From Thiobacillus denitrificans (GTDB taxonomy: Bacteria > Pseudomonadota > Gammaproteobacteria > Burkholderiales > Thiobacillaceae), in the NCBI GenBank assembly GCA_002424845.1, contig DILD01000080.1, forward strand, positions 1-33,725: 33,725 nucleotides of DNA. The letters are read 5' to 3'. Under the pieces are notes generated by a model. That model searched no databases. It was given only the letters and a program-made list of their open reading frames with translations, and had not been told where the DNA came from. The translations under genes were made by a program, and so were the position numbers. Shown here piece by piece: positions 1-8,554 of the stretch (the first letter of the stretch is position 1; each line of letters opens with the position of its first letter).

Positions 1-474
1 CAGACGCATGCGCCAGCCGCCGGAAAAGCTGTTGACCGGCTGATTCAGCTCGCTCACCTGGAAGCCCAGGCCGAGGATCAGCGCCTGCGCGCGCGACTGC
101 GCGTCGTGGGCGCCGGCGTCGTGCAGCGCCATGTAGGCGTGCGCCATGCGCTCGCCATCGTCGCTTTCCTCGGCAGCGGTGACCTCGGCCTGCGCCGCCG
201 CCAGCAGAGTGTCGCCGTCGATGACGAAGTCGGTCGCGGACTCGCTCGTCTCCGGCATGTCCTGCGCCACCTGCGCCATGCGCCACTGCGACGGCATGGA
301 AAAGTCGCCCTTGTCTTCGTGCAGGGTGCCGTTGATGAGCGCGAACAGGCTGGACTTGCCGGCGCCGTTGCGCCCGACCAGGCCGACCTTTTCGCCTGGA
401 TTGATCGACACCGACGCGTTGTCGAGCAGGACCTTGGCGCTACGCCGCAGGCTGAGATTCTTGAGGATGATCAT
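1..474 (-). CDS. ABC-F family ATPase, N-terminal part (cut by window edge)
   Basis: This is the first 158 residues of a soluble duplicated-ABC protein. A Walker A motif GRNGAGKS lies at residues 34-41 and the signature SGGW at about 151-154, with an alpha-helical insertion between them. There are no membrane segments. The beginning MIILKNLSLRR is typical of the YheS/Uup group of ABC-F proteins. Known members bind the ribosome and act on stalled or paused translation, but which subgroup this is cannot be told without the linker and the second ABC domain, which lie beyond position 1. The ATG at 474 keeps the reading frame open to the edge (474 = 158 codons). The gene lies 124 bp downstream of envZ on the same strand; a co-transcript is possible but unproven. 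The gap 475-598 holds a 12-bp palindrome (574-585) and no clear terminator. Confidence 0.9.
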   Translation of the reverse strand, partial: MIILKNLSLRRSAKVLLDNASVSINPGEKVGLVGRNGAGKSSLFALINGTLHEDKGDFSMPSQWRMAQVAQDMPETSESATDFVIDGDTLLAAAQAEVTAAEESDDGERMAHAYMALHDAGAHDAQSRAQALILGLGFQVSELNQPVNSFSGGWRMRL

Positions 475-598
475 GCAGAAGATGCAGTGCGCAGGACGCG
501 CCCCGCCTGAATCGAAAGCCGGATTCTACCCTGTCGCACCCTTCTGCCGGCCGGATGCTGAACCGGCTGCCGGGGAGCATGCTCCACGCTGCACGATT

Positions 599-1885
599 TC
601 AGCGCGGGATTTCCAGCACAGCCTCCAGTCCGCCCGTCGCGCGGTTGCCCAGCCTGACCGCCCAGCCATTTGTTTGCGCCAACTGGCGCACGATCGCCAG
701 CCCCAGCCCGGTCCCCCCGGTTGCCTGCGCGCGCGAGGCTTCCAGCCGATAAAACGGCCGGAACACTTTTTCCAGCTGATCGTCGGGGATGCCCGCGCCG
801 GCGTCGCGCACGATCACCCGCGCCATGTTGTCCGAGCATTCGAGCGCCAGCTCGACCGGCAAGCCGCCGCCGTAGCGCTGCGCGTTCTGGATCAGGTTGA
901 CCACGATTTGCCGCACCGCCAGCCGGCCGGCCTCGATCTCGCAGGACGCCGCACCCGCCCACGGCAAGCCCGCCTGCACGGCCAGCTCCTCCAGCAAAGC
1001 CGCGAGGTCAAAGCGTACCTTCTGCTCCGGCCGGGTGGTGCGCGCCAGTTCCAGGTAGCCTGCAATCAGCTTGTTCATGTCGGCCAGATCGGCCACCGCG
1101 CGGTCGATGCGCGCCGCATCAGGCGCGTTGCGCAGCATTTCCAGATTGAGCTGCAGCCGCGTCATCGGGGTGCGCAGATCGTGCGAGATGCCGGCCAGCA
1201 GGGTGGTGCGATTGTCCAGCAGGTCGCGCACTTCGGTCGCCATGATATTGAAGCGGCGCGCCAGTTCGGCCAGTTCGGCTGGCCCGGTTTCCGGCAAGGG
1301 GTCGGGCAGTTCACCCGCCCCGACCTGACTGGCTGCCTGCGATGCGCGCGCCAGCGGGACGGTGATGCGGCGCACCAGGAACAGCGCGGTCAGCAGGCTG
1401 AGCAAGGCGCCCAGCACAACCACCGCGATGGCGGCCAGCGGCGGCTTGACGGCATAGCGATCGGGGAAAAAACCGGCCCGCAGGTCGTGTCCGCCCACGG
1501 GGATATCCAGCCACGCCGCCGCCTTGCCCGGCACCCCGCTCAACACCACTTCGTTGCCTGTCCGGCGGCTCAGGGCAGCCTCGATTTGCTCCCGGAAAGC
1601 GAACCGTGGCGCGTCCGCGGTCGCGCCGACATCAAGCGTGGTCAGGCGCAGGCCGTGGCGACGCGCCAGCTCGCGTTCGAACGCCGCGCGCGTCTCGGGC
1701 GGCAGTTCCACCCAGGTTTGCGCCGACAGCACGATCAAACCGGCCAGATCATCGGCCGAACGTTCCGCCACCGGGATGATCAGGGTGCGCGTCACCACCC
1801 AGAACGCCGCTGCCTGAAACACGACAAAGGCCAGCGCCAGCGTCAGCGCAGTTCGGGCGAACAGCGAGCGGGGAAGGCGTTTCAC
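599..1885 (-). CDS. envZ: EnvZ-type sensor histidine kinase
   Basis: This 428-residue inner-membrane kinase is the partner of the response regulator directly upstream. A first membrane helix spans about residues 10-32, a periplasmic sensing segment about 33-148, and a second helix about 149-171. A HAMP linker (about 172-225) follows. The phospho-acceptor is H235 in the motif SHDLRTPMTRL, which is characteristic of EnvZ. The ATP-binding domain shows the N box (N330-N334), the G1 box DAGAGIP (361-367) and the G2 box GTGLGL (391-396). Length and layout match EnvZ (about 450 residues). The start codon overlaps the ompR stop by 4 nt (ATGA), so the two are translationally coupled. The family autophosphorylates and transfers phosphate to OmpR in response to osmotic or envelope signals; the actual signal here is unknown. 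Confidence 0.93.
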   Translation of the reverse strand: MKRLPRSLFARTALTLALAFVVFQAAAFWVVTRTLIIPVAERSADDLAGLIVLSAQTWVELPPETRAAFERELARRHGLRLTTLDVGATADAPRFAFREQIEAALSRRTGNEVVLSGVPGKAAAWLDIPVGGHDLRAGFFPDRYAVKPPLAAIAVVVLGALLSLLTALFLVRRITVPLARASQAASQVGAGELPDPLPETGPAELAELARRFNIMATEVRDLLDNRTTLLAGISHDLRTPMTRLQLNLEMLRNAPDAARIDRAVADLADMNKLIAGYLELARTTRPEQKVRFDLAALLEELAVQAGLPWAGAASCEIEAGRLAVRQIVVNLIQNAQRYGGGLPVELALECSDNMARVIVRDAGAGIPDDQLEKVFRPFYRLEASRAQATGGTGLGLAIVRQLAQTNGWAVRLGNRATGGLEAVLEIPR

Positions 1886-2592
1886 CCTTTGCCCTGCGGC
1901 ACAAAAAGATAGCCCTGCCCGCGCTGGGTGCGGATATAGGCCGGGTTGGCGGGATCATCCTCGATTTTCTTGCGCAGGCGGTTCACCCGCACGTCGATGC
2001 TGCGGTCGAACGGGTCGCGCTCAAAGCCGCGCAGCTGGTCCATCAGCCAGTCACGCGACAACGCACGGTTGGCATGCGTGACGAAGATTTCCAGCAATTC
2101 ATACTCGCCGCTGGTCAGGACGATTTCCGCGCCGTCTCGAGTGAGCGTGCGGGCATCGAGATTGACGCTGAACGGGCCAAAGCGGCCCACTCGGGCCGTT
2201 TCAGCCACCGGCACCGCCGCACCGCCCTGCCGTCGCATCACGGCCCGGATACGCGCCAGCAGTTCGCGCGGATTGAAGGGCTTGGGCAGGTAATCGTCGG
2301 CGCCGACTTCCAGTCCGATGATGCGGTCGATGTCCTCGCCCCTGGCCGACAGCATGATGATGGGCGGGAAACCCGGTTGCGCGCGCAGGCGGCGGGCGAT
2401 CGACAGGCCATCCTCGCCCGGCATCATCCAGTCGAGCACCAGCAGATCGGGCAGGCGGGCGGCGAGCAGGCGGTCCAGCGAGGCGGCGTCTTCCGCCGTC
2501 TCGACCACATAACCCTGGCTCGTCAGATACTCGGCTACCAGCTCACGAATGCCGGGATCGTCGTCGGTCACATAAATAACGTTTTTTTCCAT
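1882..2592 (-). CDS. ompR: OmpR-type response regulator
   Basis: The protein has 236 residues with an N-terminal receiver domain (about 1-120) and a C-terminal winged-helix DNA-binding domain (about 135-232). Receiver residues are visible: acidic pocket D10/D11, phospho-acceptor D54 in VLDWMMPGEDG, switch position S82 and K104. The winged helix carries the family-typical end DVRVNRLRKKIEDDP...IRTQRGQGYLF. It is the first gene of a two-gene unit with envZ, overlapping it by 4 nt. The OmpR family binds direct-repeat half sites as dimers. A matching pair (2632-2647) lies 40 bp upstream of this start, in the region shared with the divergent small exported-protein genes, so autoregulation and control of those genes are both plausible inferences. 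Confidence 0.94.
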   Translation of the reverse strand: MEKNVIYVTDDDPGIRELVAEYLTSQGYVVETAEDAASLDRLLAARLPDLLVLDWMMPGEDGLSIARRLRAQPGFPPIIMLSARGEDIDRIIGLEVGADDYLPKPFNPRELLARIRAVMRRQGGAAVPVAETARVGRFGPFSVNLDARTLTRDGAEIVLTSGEYELLEIFVTHANRALSRDWLMDQLRGFERDPFDRSIDVRVNRLRKKIEDDPANPAYIRTQRGQGYLFVPQGKG

Positions 2593-2631
2593 GCGACAAA
2601 TATATCAGCAGGGACGACGCACCATCCTCAG

Positions 2632-2647
2632 GTTACACACTGTTACA
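2632..2647. promoter_or_regulatory. OmpR-type tandem half-site between ompR and the exported-protein genes
   Basis: Two identical hexamers GTTACA occur at 2632-2637 and 2642-2647, exactly 10 bp apart start to start. The OmpR family recognises direct repeats of GTTAC-like half sites spaced by one helical turn. The site lies in the 149-bp divergent region next to ompR itself. The sequence match is direct; binding and direction of regulation are inferred. Confidence 0.5.
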
Positions 2648-2741
2648 AAACCTCCCTTGCGTGAAACAGTATGCTTACTTTCCTCAACCAGACTGCGAAG
2701 CGTGGAAGCAAGACAGGGCGACCACGGAAAAGGAGACCATG

Positions 2742-3029
2742 ATGAACACACGATACAACTGGATTTTTGGGTGGGTGGGACTGGGACTGGCCCTGGCCGC
2801 CCCGGTTCAGGCTGCCCCGGATTTTCCGGATGACGTGACTATCGTGGTCAAACGCGACCAAGCCGAGGACGCACGCCCGGATCCGCGCAAGGCCCACAAG
2901 GATCGCGACGGACGCCGGACAAGCAAGCGCGAGATCGAAAACGAAGAGCCGCGAGGCTATGGCTACGGATACGAGCGCCGCCAAAAGCGGGATTCCGAGG
3001 ACGGCGGTCGCAACCACAGCCGCCGCTGA
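2742..3029 (+). CDS. Small exported, highly charged protein of unknown function
   Basis: A 95-residue protein begins with a signal peptide (MNTRYNWIFGWVGLGLALAA then PVQA, cleavage likely after residue 25 or so). The mature part is very hydrophilic, rich in Lys, Arg, Asp and Glu, with a GYGYGY patch near residue 73. I do not recognise a family. The second of two adjacent ATG codons (2739 and 2742) was chosen because the strong AAGGAG at 2730-2735 is then 6 nt away, the same spacing as in the next gene; the upstream ATG would leave only 3 nt. A longer frame from 2661 lacks such a site. It is the first of three consecutive small exported-protein genes next to ompR-envZ. The composition suggests a periplasmic, intrinsically disordered protein, but no function is claimed. 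Confidence 0.68.
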   Translation: MNTRYNWIFGWVGLGLALAAPVQAAPDFPDDVTIVVKRDQAEDARPDPRKAHKDRDGRRTSKREIENEEPRGYGYGYERRQKRDSEDGGRNHSRR

Positions 3030-3062
3030 ATCCCGCATGACTGAAGCAAAAAGGAGAACAGG

Positions 3063-3665
3063 ATGTACACACGCACCCTAAAGGGCACAAACCCCCTGAA
3101 TACCACGCTGGTCGCCGCGCTGCTGGCCGCCAGCGGCACTGTACAGGCCGGCCCCAGCCACGGCGACAGGGATGGTTTCACCACACGCGTCAAAGTGCTG
3201 GCCAGCGCGCCGGTCTTTGAAACGATCAACGAGCCGCGGCGCGAGTGCTGGGTCGAAACGGTTGGCTATGAAACGCGCAATACCCCGGCCAGCGGTAATG
3301 CCGGCGGCGCCATTCTCGGCGCCATCGCCGGCGGCCTGATCGGTTCCACGGTTGGCAAGGGCGACGGCAAAATCGCTGCGGCCGCAATCGGTGCCGCTAC
3401 GGGTGCGGTAGTGGGCGACCGCTGGAGCCAGGGGAACACCCGCTATGAAACACAGCCCCAGCAGGTCGAGCGCTGCAACGTGCAGGACAATTTTCGTCAG
3501 GTGATCAGTGGCTATGACGTGCGCTACCGCTTCCAGGATCGCGACTACACCACCCGCCTGCCTTACGACCCCGGCAAGTGGCTGACCCTGAACGTCAATT
3601 TCTCCGTGGCTCAAGACCCGCGTAGCGAACGCTGGAACAACAGCCGCAACCACTGGGGCAATTGA
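3063..3665 (+). CDS. Exported glycine-zipper 2TM-domain protein
   Basis: This 200-residue protein has an N-terminal signal segment (hydrophobic about residues 14-28, ending TVQAG). A glycine zipper at about residues 78-120 is made of small residues in GxxxG-like spacing (AGGAILGAIAGGLIGSTVG, then AAAAIGAATGAVVGD). The preceding RVKVLASAPVFETINEPRRECW segment and the following stretch with a second cysteine and an RYRFQDRDYTTRLPYDPG motif are the usual architecture of the 17-kDa-antigen/glycine-zipper outer-membrane-associated family in Betaproteobacteria. AAGGAG at 3051-3056 lies 6 nt before ATG. No lipobox cysteine is visible, so it is probably soluble periplasmic or membrane-embedded through the zipper rather than a lipoprotein. 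It lies in the small-envelope cluster downstream of the OmpR-type site. Confidence 0.85.
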   Translation: MYTRTLKGTNPLNTTLVAALLAASGTVQAGPSHGDRDGFTTRVKVLASAPVFETINEPRRECWVETVGYETRNTPASGNAGGAILGAIAGGLIGSTVGKGDGKIAAAAIGAATGAVVGDRWSQGNTRYETQPQQVERCNVQDNFRQVISGYDVRYRFQDRDYTTRLPYDPGKWLTLNVNFSVAQDPRSERWNNSRNHWGN

Positions 3666-3713
3666 CGTCTGAACAGACATCCATGTCCCGGTCAATCAAC
3701 AAGGAGGACTGCC

Positions 3714-4052
3714 ATGTTACGCAAACTTCTGATCGCAACCGCCATGCTCACTGCCTCGGGTGCCAGTCTCGCTCACAATGATGTTGTTTACGGTCGTGTC
3801 ATTCACGTCGAGCCGAGTGTCACCCTCTCGTTTGGCACTGGCTACAACAATGGCTTCCGGATTTTGTACGAAAGCGGCGGGCAACGTTACTGGACCTACA
3901 GCCCGCGCCACCCCGGCCACGTCATCATGCTGCCCACTCGTTACCGCATCCAGCCTGTCCAGCATCATCAACATCGTGATCGGCACAACTGGAAAGGCCA
4001 TCGTGACTGGCAGGATGACCGGCGCGAGAATCGGCGCTACGGTCGATATTGA
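3714..4052 (+). CDS. Small exported protein with His/Arg-rich tail
   Basis: A 112-residue protein with a clear signal peptide (MLRKLLIATAMLTASGASLA, then HND). The N-terminal mature part VVYGRVIHVEPSVTLSFG resembles the region that precedes the zipper in glycine-zipper envelope proteins, but no zipper follows. The last 35 residues are rich in His, Arg, Asp and Trp (for example HHQHRDRHNWKGHRDW), which could bind metal or polyanions; that is inference only. The ribosome site AAGGAGG (3701-3707) is strong. It is the third gene of the small exported cluster, 48 bp after the zipper protein. I see no convincing terminator in 4053-4100 before the convergent cca gene. Confidence 0.75.
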   Translation: MLRKLLIATAMLTASGASLAHNDVVYGRVIHVEPSVTLSFGTGYNNGFRILYESGGQRYWTYSPRHPGHVIMLPTRYRIQPVQHHQHRDRHNWKGHRDWQDDRRENRRYGRY

Positions 4053-4100
4053 GCCAGGGCAACAGCCGGACGGGCCCGCTGCCCGCCAAGTCACCCGGGT

Positions 4101-5327
4101 TTATGGCTGGCTTTTTTCCCGATCGCGCCAGGTTTTCACCGCCGCCACCCGTGCCTGGAAAACCGTTTCCCGGATGCGCATCGGATCTGCGTTACGCGCC
4201 ACCTCCCCTGCATCGATGGACAAAGCTTCCCGCAAAGCCTGCCGCAAATGGTCCGGCGCAGGAAAAGGCCTGGCCTCGTAACCCGGCCGGCCACGAAAAT
4301 CGCATTCACAGGCCTGCAAAAATTCTTCGAAGCGTCCCGTGCGACGAAAAGCGTCGACCCGCTCCAGAAGCTCCACCAGGGTGGCAGGGCGCAACTCCAG
4401 CGCGCGGTGCACGTTGCCGTGATCACGCGCAACCGCAACGGCGAGGTCACGGCAATCGGCCGGTACCCGGACACGCTCACTCAACACACGCACCAGATCG
4501 GCGCTCCTGGCTTCATGGCCGTGATGGGTCGGCCAGTATTCAGGCGGCGTCACGCCCTTCCCGAGGTCGTGGGTGAGCGCGGCAAAGCGAACCGGCAAGC
4601 TGAAACCCTGACGCGCAGCCCAGTCAACCACGAGCATGACATGCACGCCCGTATCAATTTCCGGGTGGTACTCGGGCCGCTGGGGCACACCGAACAGGCG
4701 ATCGATTTCAGGGAAAAGGCGGGCCAGTGCGCCGCAATCGCGCAGCACATGAAACATGCGTGACGGTTGCGCTTCCATCAGCCCGCGTGCGATTTCCTGC
4801 CACACCCGCTCAGGCACGAGCGCATCGATTTCGCCGCTGTCCACCATCTGGCGCATCAGGGCGATGGTTTCGGGTGCCACGGAAAAATCTTCAAAGCGCG
4901 CAGCAAAGCGTGCCACTCTTAAAATCCGCAGCGGATCTTCGGCGAACGCAGCGCTCACATGCCGAAAAACACGCGCGGCCAGATCCCGCTGCCCCCCGTA
5001 GGGGTCGATCAAGCTGCCGTTTTCGTCTTCGGCAATGGCATTGACGGTGAGGTCACGACGCAGCAGATCCTGCTCCAGCGTGACCTCGGGCGCGGCATAT
5101 ACCTTGAAGCCTTTGTAGCCATGCCCCGCTTTGCGCTCGGTGCGCGCCAGCGCGTACTCCTCATGGGTGACCGGGTGCAGGAAGACGGGGAAGTCCTTGC
5201 CGACCGGCTGGTAGCCCAGCGCAATCATCTCGTCGGGCGTGGCGCCAACCACGACGTAATCACGGTCGGCCACGGGCAAGCCCAGCAACCGGTCACGCAC
5301 TGCACCGCCAACGATGTAAGTTTTCAT
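4101..5327 (-). CDS. cca: CCA-adding tRNA nucleotidyltransferase with HD domain
   Basis: This 408-residue enzyme adds or repairs the 3'-terminal CCA of tRNAs. The class II nucleotidyltransferase head shows GGAVRD (7-12), the metal-binding DRD (21-23) and the RRDLTVNA motif (90-97). The C-terminal half carries an HD domain with LTHDLGKG (about residues 250-257) and further histidines, as in the E. coli-type Cca, which also has 2',3'-cyclic phosphodiesterase and phosphatase activity. Length matches the E. coli enzyme (412). It is last in a minus-strand run slt, NDUFA9-type gene, cca, starting 18 bp after the preceding stop. Confidence 0.96.
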   Translation of the reverse strand: MKTYIVGGAVRDRLLGLPVADRDYVVVGATPDEMIALGYQPVGKDFPVFLHPVTHEEYALARTERKAGHGYKGFKVYAAPEVTLEQDLLRRDLTVNAIAEDENGSLIDPYGGQRDLAARVFRHVSAAFAEDPLRILRVARFAARFEDFSVAPETIALMRQMVDSGEIDALVPERVWQEIARGLMEAQPSRMFHVLRDCGALARLFPEIDRLFGVPQRPEYHPEIDTGVHVMLVVDWAARQGFSLPVRFAALTHDLGKGVTPPEYWPTHHGHEARSADLVRVLSERVRVPADCRDLAVAVARDHGNVHRALELRPATLVELLERVDAFRRTGRFEEFLQACECDFRGRPGYEARPFPAPDHLRQALREALSIDAGEVARNADPMRIRETVFQARVAAVKTWRDREKSQP

Positions 5328-5345
5328 GGCGGCACGGAAGTCTTG

Positions 5346-6383
5346 TTAGCGGTGTGCGCCTTCACGATACCCCTCATACCGTGCACGCGGCGTATCGGCG
5401 CGCAGGTACTCGGGAGCGACGGCCTCAAGCGCTGCCGGCTGGAAATCGAATACTGACGGCCAGCCACTGCTGCAGACGTTGTCTACCAGCATGGCGAAAT
5501 GATTGTCGCGCGTCATCAGTTTCCTGCCGGGCTTGAACTCCATGGCCCAGGCCTGGAAATACGACGCCCATTTGCCCAATGGAAGGATGCTGCGTCGCTT
5601 GCCGATCACCTCGCCGACATAGCTCACCAACTCCTGCAAGGAGTAGGCGCGGGGCCCGCACAGGTCATACGTCTGGCCATGGGTCGCCACGTTGGCAAGG
5701 CTGTCGGCAAAGGCGCGCGCGACATCCCCGACATGCACCGGCGCAAAACGGGCGGCCGCGCCCGCCAGCGGCAACACCGGAAACATTTTCAGCAGACGGG
5801 CGAACATCGACAGAAAGGCGTCGCCACGGCCAAAAATCACGGAGGGCCGGAATATCGTGACATCCAGGCCGTAACCATGAATCAACTTGGGGCCATTCAG
5901 GTACCAGTTCTCATGTTCGACATGACGCATGCCGGCTTCACGCACCAGCGCCTCGGCAATCCCCTTCGAGCGCTGATAGGCCGAGCGCGAATTCGGATGG
6001 GCGCCCAGCGCACTCATGTGCAGCAGGCGATGCACCCCTGCTTCCCCCATGGCGTGAACGACCTTGCGCGTCAGCTCAATGTGCACCTTCTGAAAATCGC
6101 CGCGACGGGCGCTCGGCAGGTCGACACGGCCGACTCGCGCTTCGTGCAGGATGCCGACCAGGTTGATGACCGCATCCATGCCACGGAATTGACGGATGAG
6201 TTCCTGCTGGTCATGCACATCGGCCTCGACCACTTCCACTGTGGGCAACAGGATCAGTTCCTTGGCTGCCTCGCGACGATGGGTCAGCACACGCACGGTG
6301 TGACCGCGCGCGGCAAGCTGACTGACAAGGTGAGTGCCGACGAAGCCGGATCCGCCCAGGATGCAGATGCGTTCAATTTTCAT
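5346..6383 (-). CDS. NAD(P)-binding protein, complex I NDUFA9-subunit family
   Basis: A 345-residue atypical short-chain dehydrogenase/epimerase-like protein. It opens with the Rossmann glycine motif GGSGFVGTHL (about 9-18), has D55 and D70 regions typical of nucleotide sugar epimerase folds (VEADVHD, GMDAVINLVGIL), and a SALGAHPNSRSAYQRSKGIAE stretch in which the Y...K pair (YxxxK-like) is retained. This layout fits bacterial homologues of the mitochondrial NDUFA9 accessory subunit. Substrate and role in bacteria are not established. It lies between slt and cca, an arrangement I consider common in Betaproteobacteria, and away from any nuo operon in this window. Upstream, 6384-6452 contains an AT-rich patch around 6400-6420 that could hold a promoter, but no clear -35/-10 pair. 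Confidence 0.88.
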   Translation of the reverse strand: MKIERICILGGSGFVGTHLVSQLAARGHTVRVLTHRREAAKELILLPTVEVVEADVHDQQELIRQFRGMDAVINLVGILHEARVGRVDLPSARRGDFQKVHIELTRKVVHAMGEAGVHRLLHMSALGAHPNSRSAYQRSKGIAEALVREAGMRHVEHENWYLNGPKLIHGYGLDVTIFRPSVIFGRGDAFLSMFARLLKMFPVLPLAGAAARFAPVHVGDVARAFADSLANVATHGQTYDLCGPRAYSLQELVSYVGEVIGKRRSILPLGKWASYFQAWAMEFKPGRKLMTRDNHFAMLVDNVCSSGWPSVFDFQPAALEAVAPEYLRADTPRARYEGYREGAHR

Positions 6384-6452
6384 GGTGTAGGCTTTTTTGT
6401 ATATAAGACATTGCTGATTTTATCCCGAATGAAGCGGGTTCGGCCATTCCGC

Positions 6453-8405
6453 CTACCCTTCCTCCCCGGGTACTTCAGCATCGGAGACTTGGGCCCCCGG
6501 GGCTTTACGTGGCGGCACTGTGCCAAGCCGGTCTTTCAGGAGTACCGAAGGCTGGCCAAATCGTGCTGCGTAGTACATGGCGTTGCTCATCACTTTCTTG
6601 ACGTAATCGCGCGTCTCGGTAAACGGAATCGATTCGATGTATACCGCGGCCTCCATCGGCCGGGAATCGCGCCAGCGCTGCGCCCGGCTCGGGCCGGCAT
6701 TGTAGGCGGCGGTCGCAAGCACCGGCGAATCGTCAAGCGTGGTCTGGACGTGCTTGAGATAATACGCGCCGAACTGGATGTTCCTGGCCGGATCCTGCAT
6801 CTCCTGCGGGCGAAATCCCTTGATCCCGAGTCGTTGCGCAATCCAGCGGGCGGTGGCCGGCATGATCTGCATCAGGCCGGACGCCCCCACGCTGGAGCGG
6901 GCAACGTTGATGAAGCGGCTTTCCTGCCGCATCAGGCCGAATACCCAGGCTTCATCGATGTCATTATCGCGCGCGGCCTTTTGTGCCAGTTCGCGGTAAG
7001 GGGCCAGAAAGCGCAACTCGAAGTCATGCAGATTGCGGGTGCGCTCGGCAGTATTGATGGCGCGGTCATACCATTTCATGCGGCGTGCCAACTCAGCTGA
7101 CGCCAGCAATTGCGAATCGGAAAACTCACGAATCGACCAGTTCCATTCCTGATTGGCATCCTGACGCAAGCCGAGTTCGTACAAGGCCATGGCTCGCTCA
7201 ATGCCCGGCAGGCGGGCCACGGCGTCAACCTCGTTGCCGCCTGCCTTGACGTTTATGGATGGCGCCTGCGCCACCGGACCGAGCTCTTCCTGGGCCAACT
7301 GGCCGTAGTAATGATGCTCGCCGGACAAAGGCAGAAAAATGGCATTGGCCGCCGAACGTCGCCCGGCCGCCTGCAGCGCGCGTGCAAGCCAATAGCGCCA
7401 GACGGCTTGTGTTTGCACGGACTTGTCCATGCTCTCGATTGTATGGCGAACGGTCTGCCAGTCACGCGCACGCAAGGCGGCACGCACCCACCATTCACGC
7501 TGGAAATCGTTGGTGGCGGCTTTGCCCGCCCGCTGAAACCAGCTCAAGGCGATGGCCTCATGGCGGCGCGCCGCCCAGGTCGCAAGCCGTGCCCAGGCGA
7601 TGCGCTGCTCCTCTTCGCTAAAGTGCGGTTCCCATTTGCGTAATGCCCGCTCGGCTTCACTGGAATCACGTTTAGCCAGCAAATCGAGTACGTAAAGTGC
7701 AAGCTCGCGATCCCCACGCCGGCCGGGATCAAGTGTGTCACGTGCATTCAACACACGCGACGGATCGCGGCTGGCCAGATCGAACAAGGCCGAATCCGGT
7801 CGCTGCGCATCGGGCAACGCATTGGCCACAATCCGTGCGACGCCAGGATTTCCAGCTTCCAGCGCCAGCCGCAAACGGCTCCAGATATCGTCTTCCCGAA
7901 TCAATCCGGCTTCGATCAACTGCTCGAATAAAGGCGTACAGGCCGACGGCATGTCCCGCCCGCTAAACCAAAGGGAAACAGCCTCACGCTGGGCAGCACG
8001 ATTGCCTTGCGCCCATTCGGCACGATGGGCATAGCACTGGTGTGCGTAATCGGGCCGGTTCAGGCGCGGATATTCGGCCAAGTACATCGCCCATGCCTGA
8101 CGGGCACCGAGTGATTTCAACCAGTCTCCACGCAGCGACTCAGCCATACGGCTGCCAGGATAGCGCGCAAGAAAATCGGCAATCCGTGAATCGCCTGGAC
8201 CGCTCGACAATGTCAATCGCCAGTACTCAACATAGGGAAACAACACATGACCGGCCGGCACATTACGCGCAGCATGCTCCAGTTCGACGAGCTTGCGCGT
8301 TTCGAAAGCCCGCTGTGCCTGTTGCACGGCGGTGTCGCCAGGCGCGGCCCATGTGGACGTCACACACAAAGCCCCCAGCAGGAAAAGAATACGGATGCTA
8401 GCCAT
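6453..8405 (-). CDS. slt: Soluble lytic murein transglycosylase (Slt70 type)
   Basis: This 650-residue periplasmic enzyme cleaves the MurNAc-GlcNAc bond of peptidoglycan, releasing 1,6-anhydro-muropeptides. A signal peptide (about 1-20, ending TWA) is followed by a long all-helical superhelical U/L domain (about 25-470) and a C-terminal SLT catalytic domain (about 480-620). The catalytic glutamate is E495 in LMRQESRF, followed by the family motifs GASGLMQIMPATA (about 508-520) and AAYNAGPSRAQRW. Length is close to E. coli Slt70 (645). It is first in the run leading to the NDUFA9-type gene (69 bp gap) and cca. Confidence 0.95.
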   Translation of the reverse strand: MASIRILFLLGALCVTSTWAAPGDTAVQQAQRAFETRKLVELEHAARNVPAGHVLFPYVEYWRLTLSSGPGDSRIADFLARYPGSRMAESLRGDWLKSLGARQAWAMYLAEYPRLNRPDYAHQCYAHRAEWAQGNRAAQREAVSLWFSGRDMPSACTPLFEQLIEAGLIREDDIWSRLRLALEAGNPGVARIVANALPDAQRPDSALFDLASRDPSRVLNARDTLDPGRRGDRELALYVLDLLAKRDSSEAERALRKWEPHFSEEEQRIAWARLATWAARRHEAIALSWFQRAGKAATNDFQREWWVRAALRARDWQTVRHTIESMDKSVQTQAVWRYWLARALQAAGRRSAANAIFLPLSGEHHYYGQLAQEELGPVAQAPSINVKAGGNEVDAVARLPGIERAMALYELGLRQDANQEWNWSIREFSDSQLLASAELARRMKWYDRAINTAERTRNLHDFELRFLAPYRELAQKAARDNDIDEAWVFGLMRQESRFINVARSSVGASGLMQIMPATARWIAQRLGIKGFRPQEMQDPARNIQFGAYYLKHVQTTLDDSPVLATAAYNAGPSRAQRWRDSRPMEAAVYIESIPFTETRDYVKKVMSNAMYYAARFGQPSVLLKDRLGTVPPRKAPGAQVSDAEVPGEEG

Positions 8406-8554
8406 GACCAGAGGTTAACATGCTGTTGCCCCGCCCCGCCCGGGCGAAAACCCCCACCCTGCACGACACGGCCCGCGTCATTCGCCATGCACTGCAAACG
8501 GGTTTATAGTGAGTGCGCCTCATACGAGGTCATCCCCATTTTCAGGAGCACACC

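Noticed and set aside
574..585. Palindrome GGAGCATGCTCC as terminator of envZ
   Set aside because: It has no loop and no T-tract, and would not form a normal terminator hairpin.
146..1912. Long plus-strand open frame (588 codons) opposite envZ
   Set aside because: It is a GC-rich antisense shadow. The minus strand encodes a full kinase with all motifs, and this frame has no recognisable domain or ribosome site.
4053..4100. Terminator between the third exported-protein gene and cca
   Set aside because: Only a 5-bp CGGGC/GCCCG stem without a T-run is present in either orientation.
5499..7100. Plus-strand open frame of 533 codons across the NDUFA9-type and slt genes
   Set aside because: It runs opposite two well-recognised genes and has a composition typical of reverse-complement translation (rich in Arg, His, Gln).
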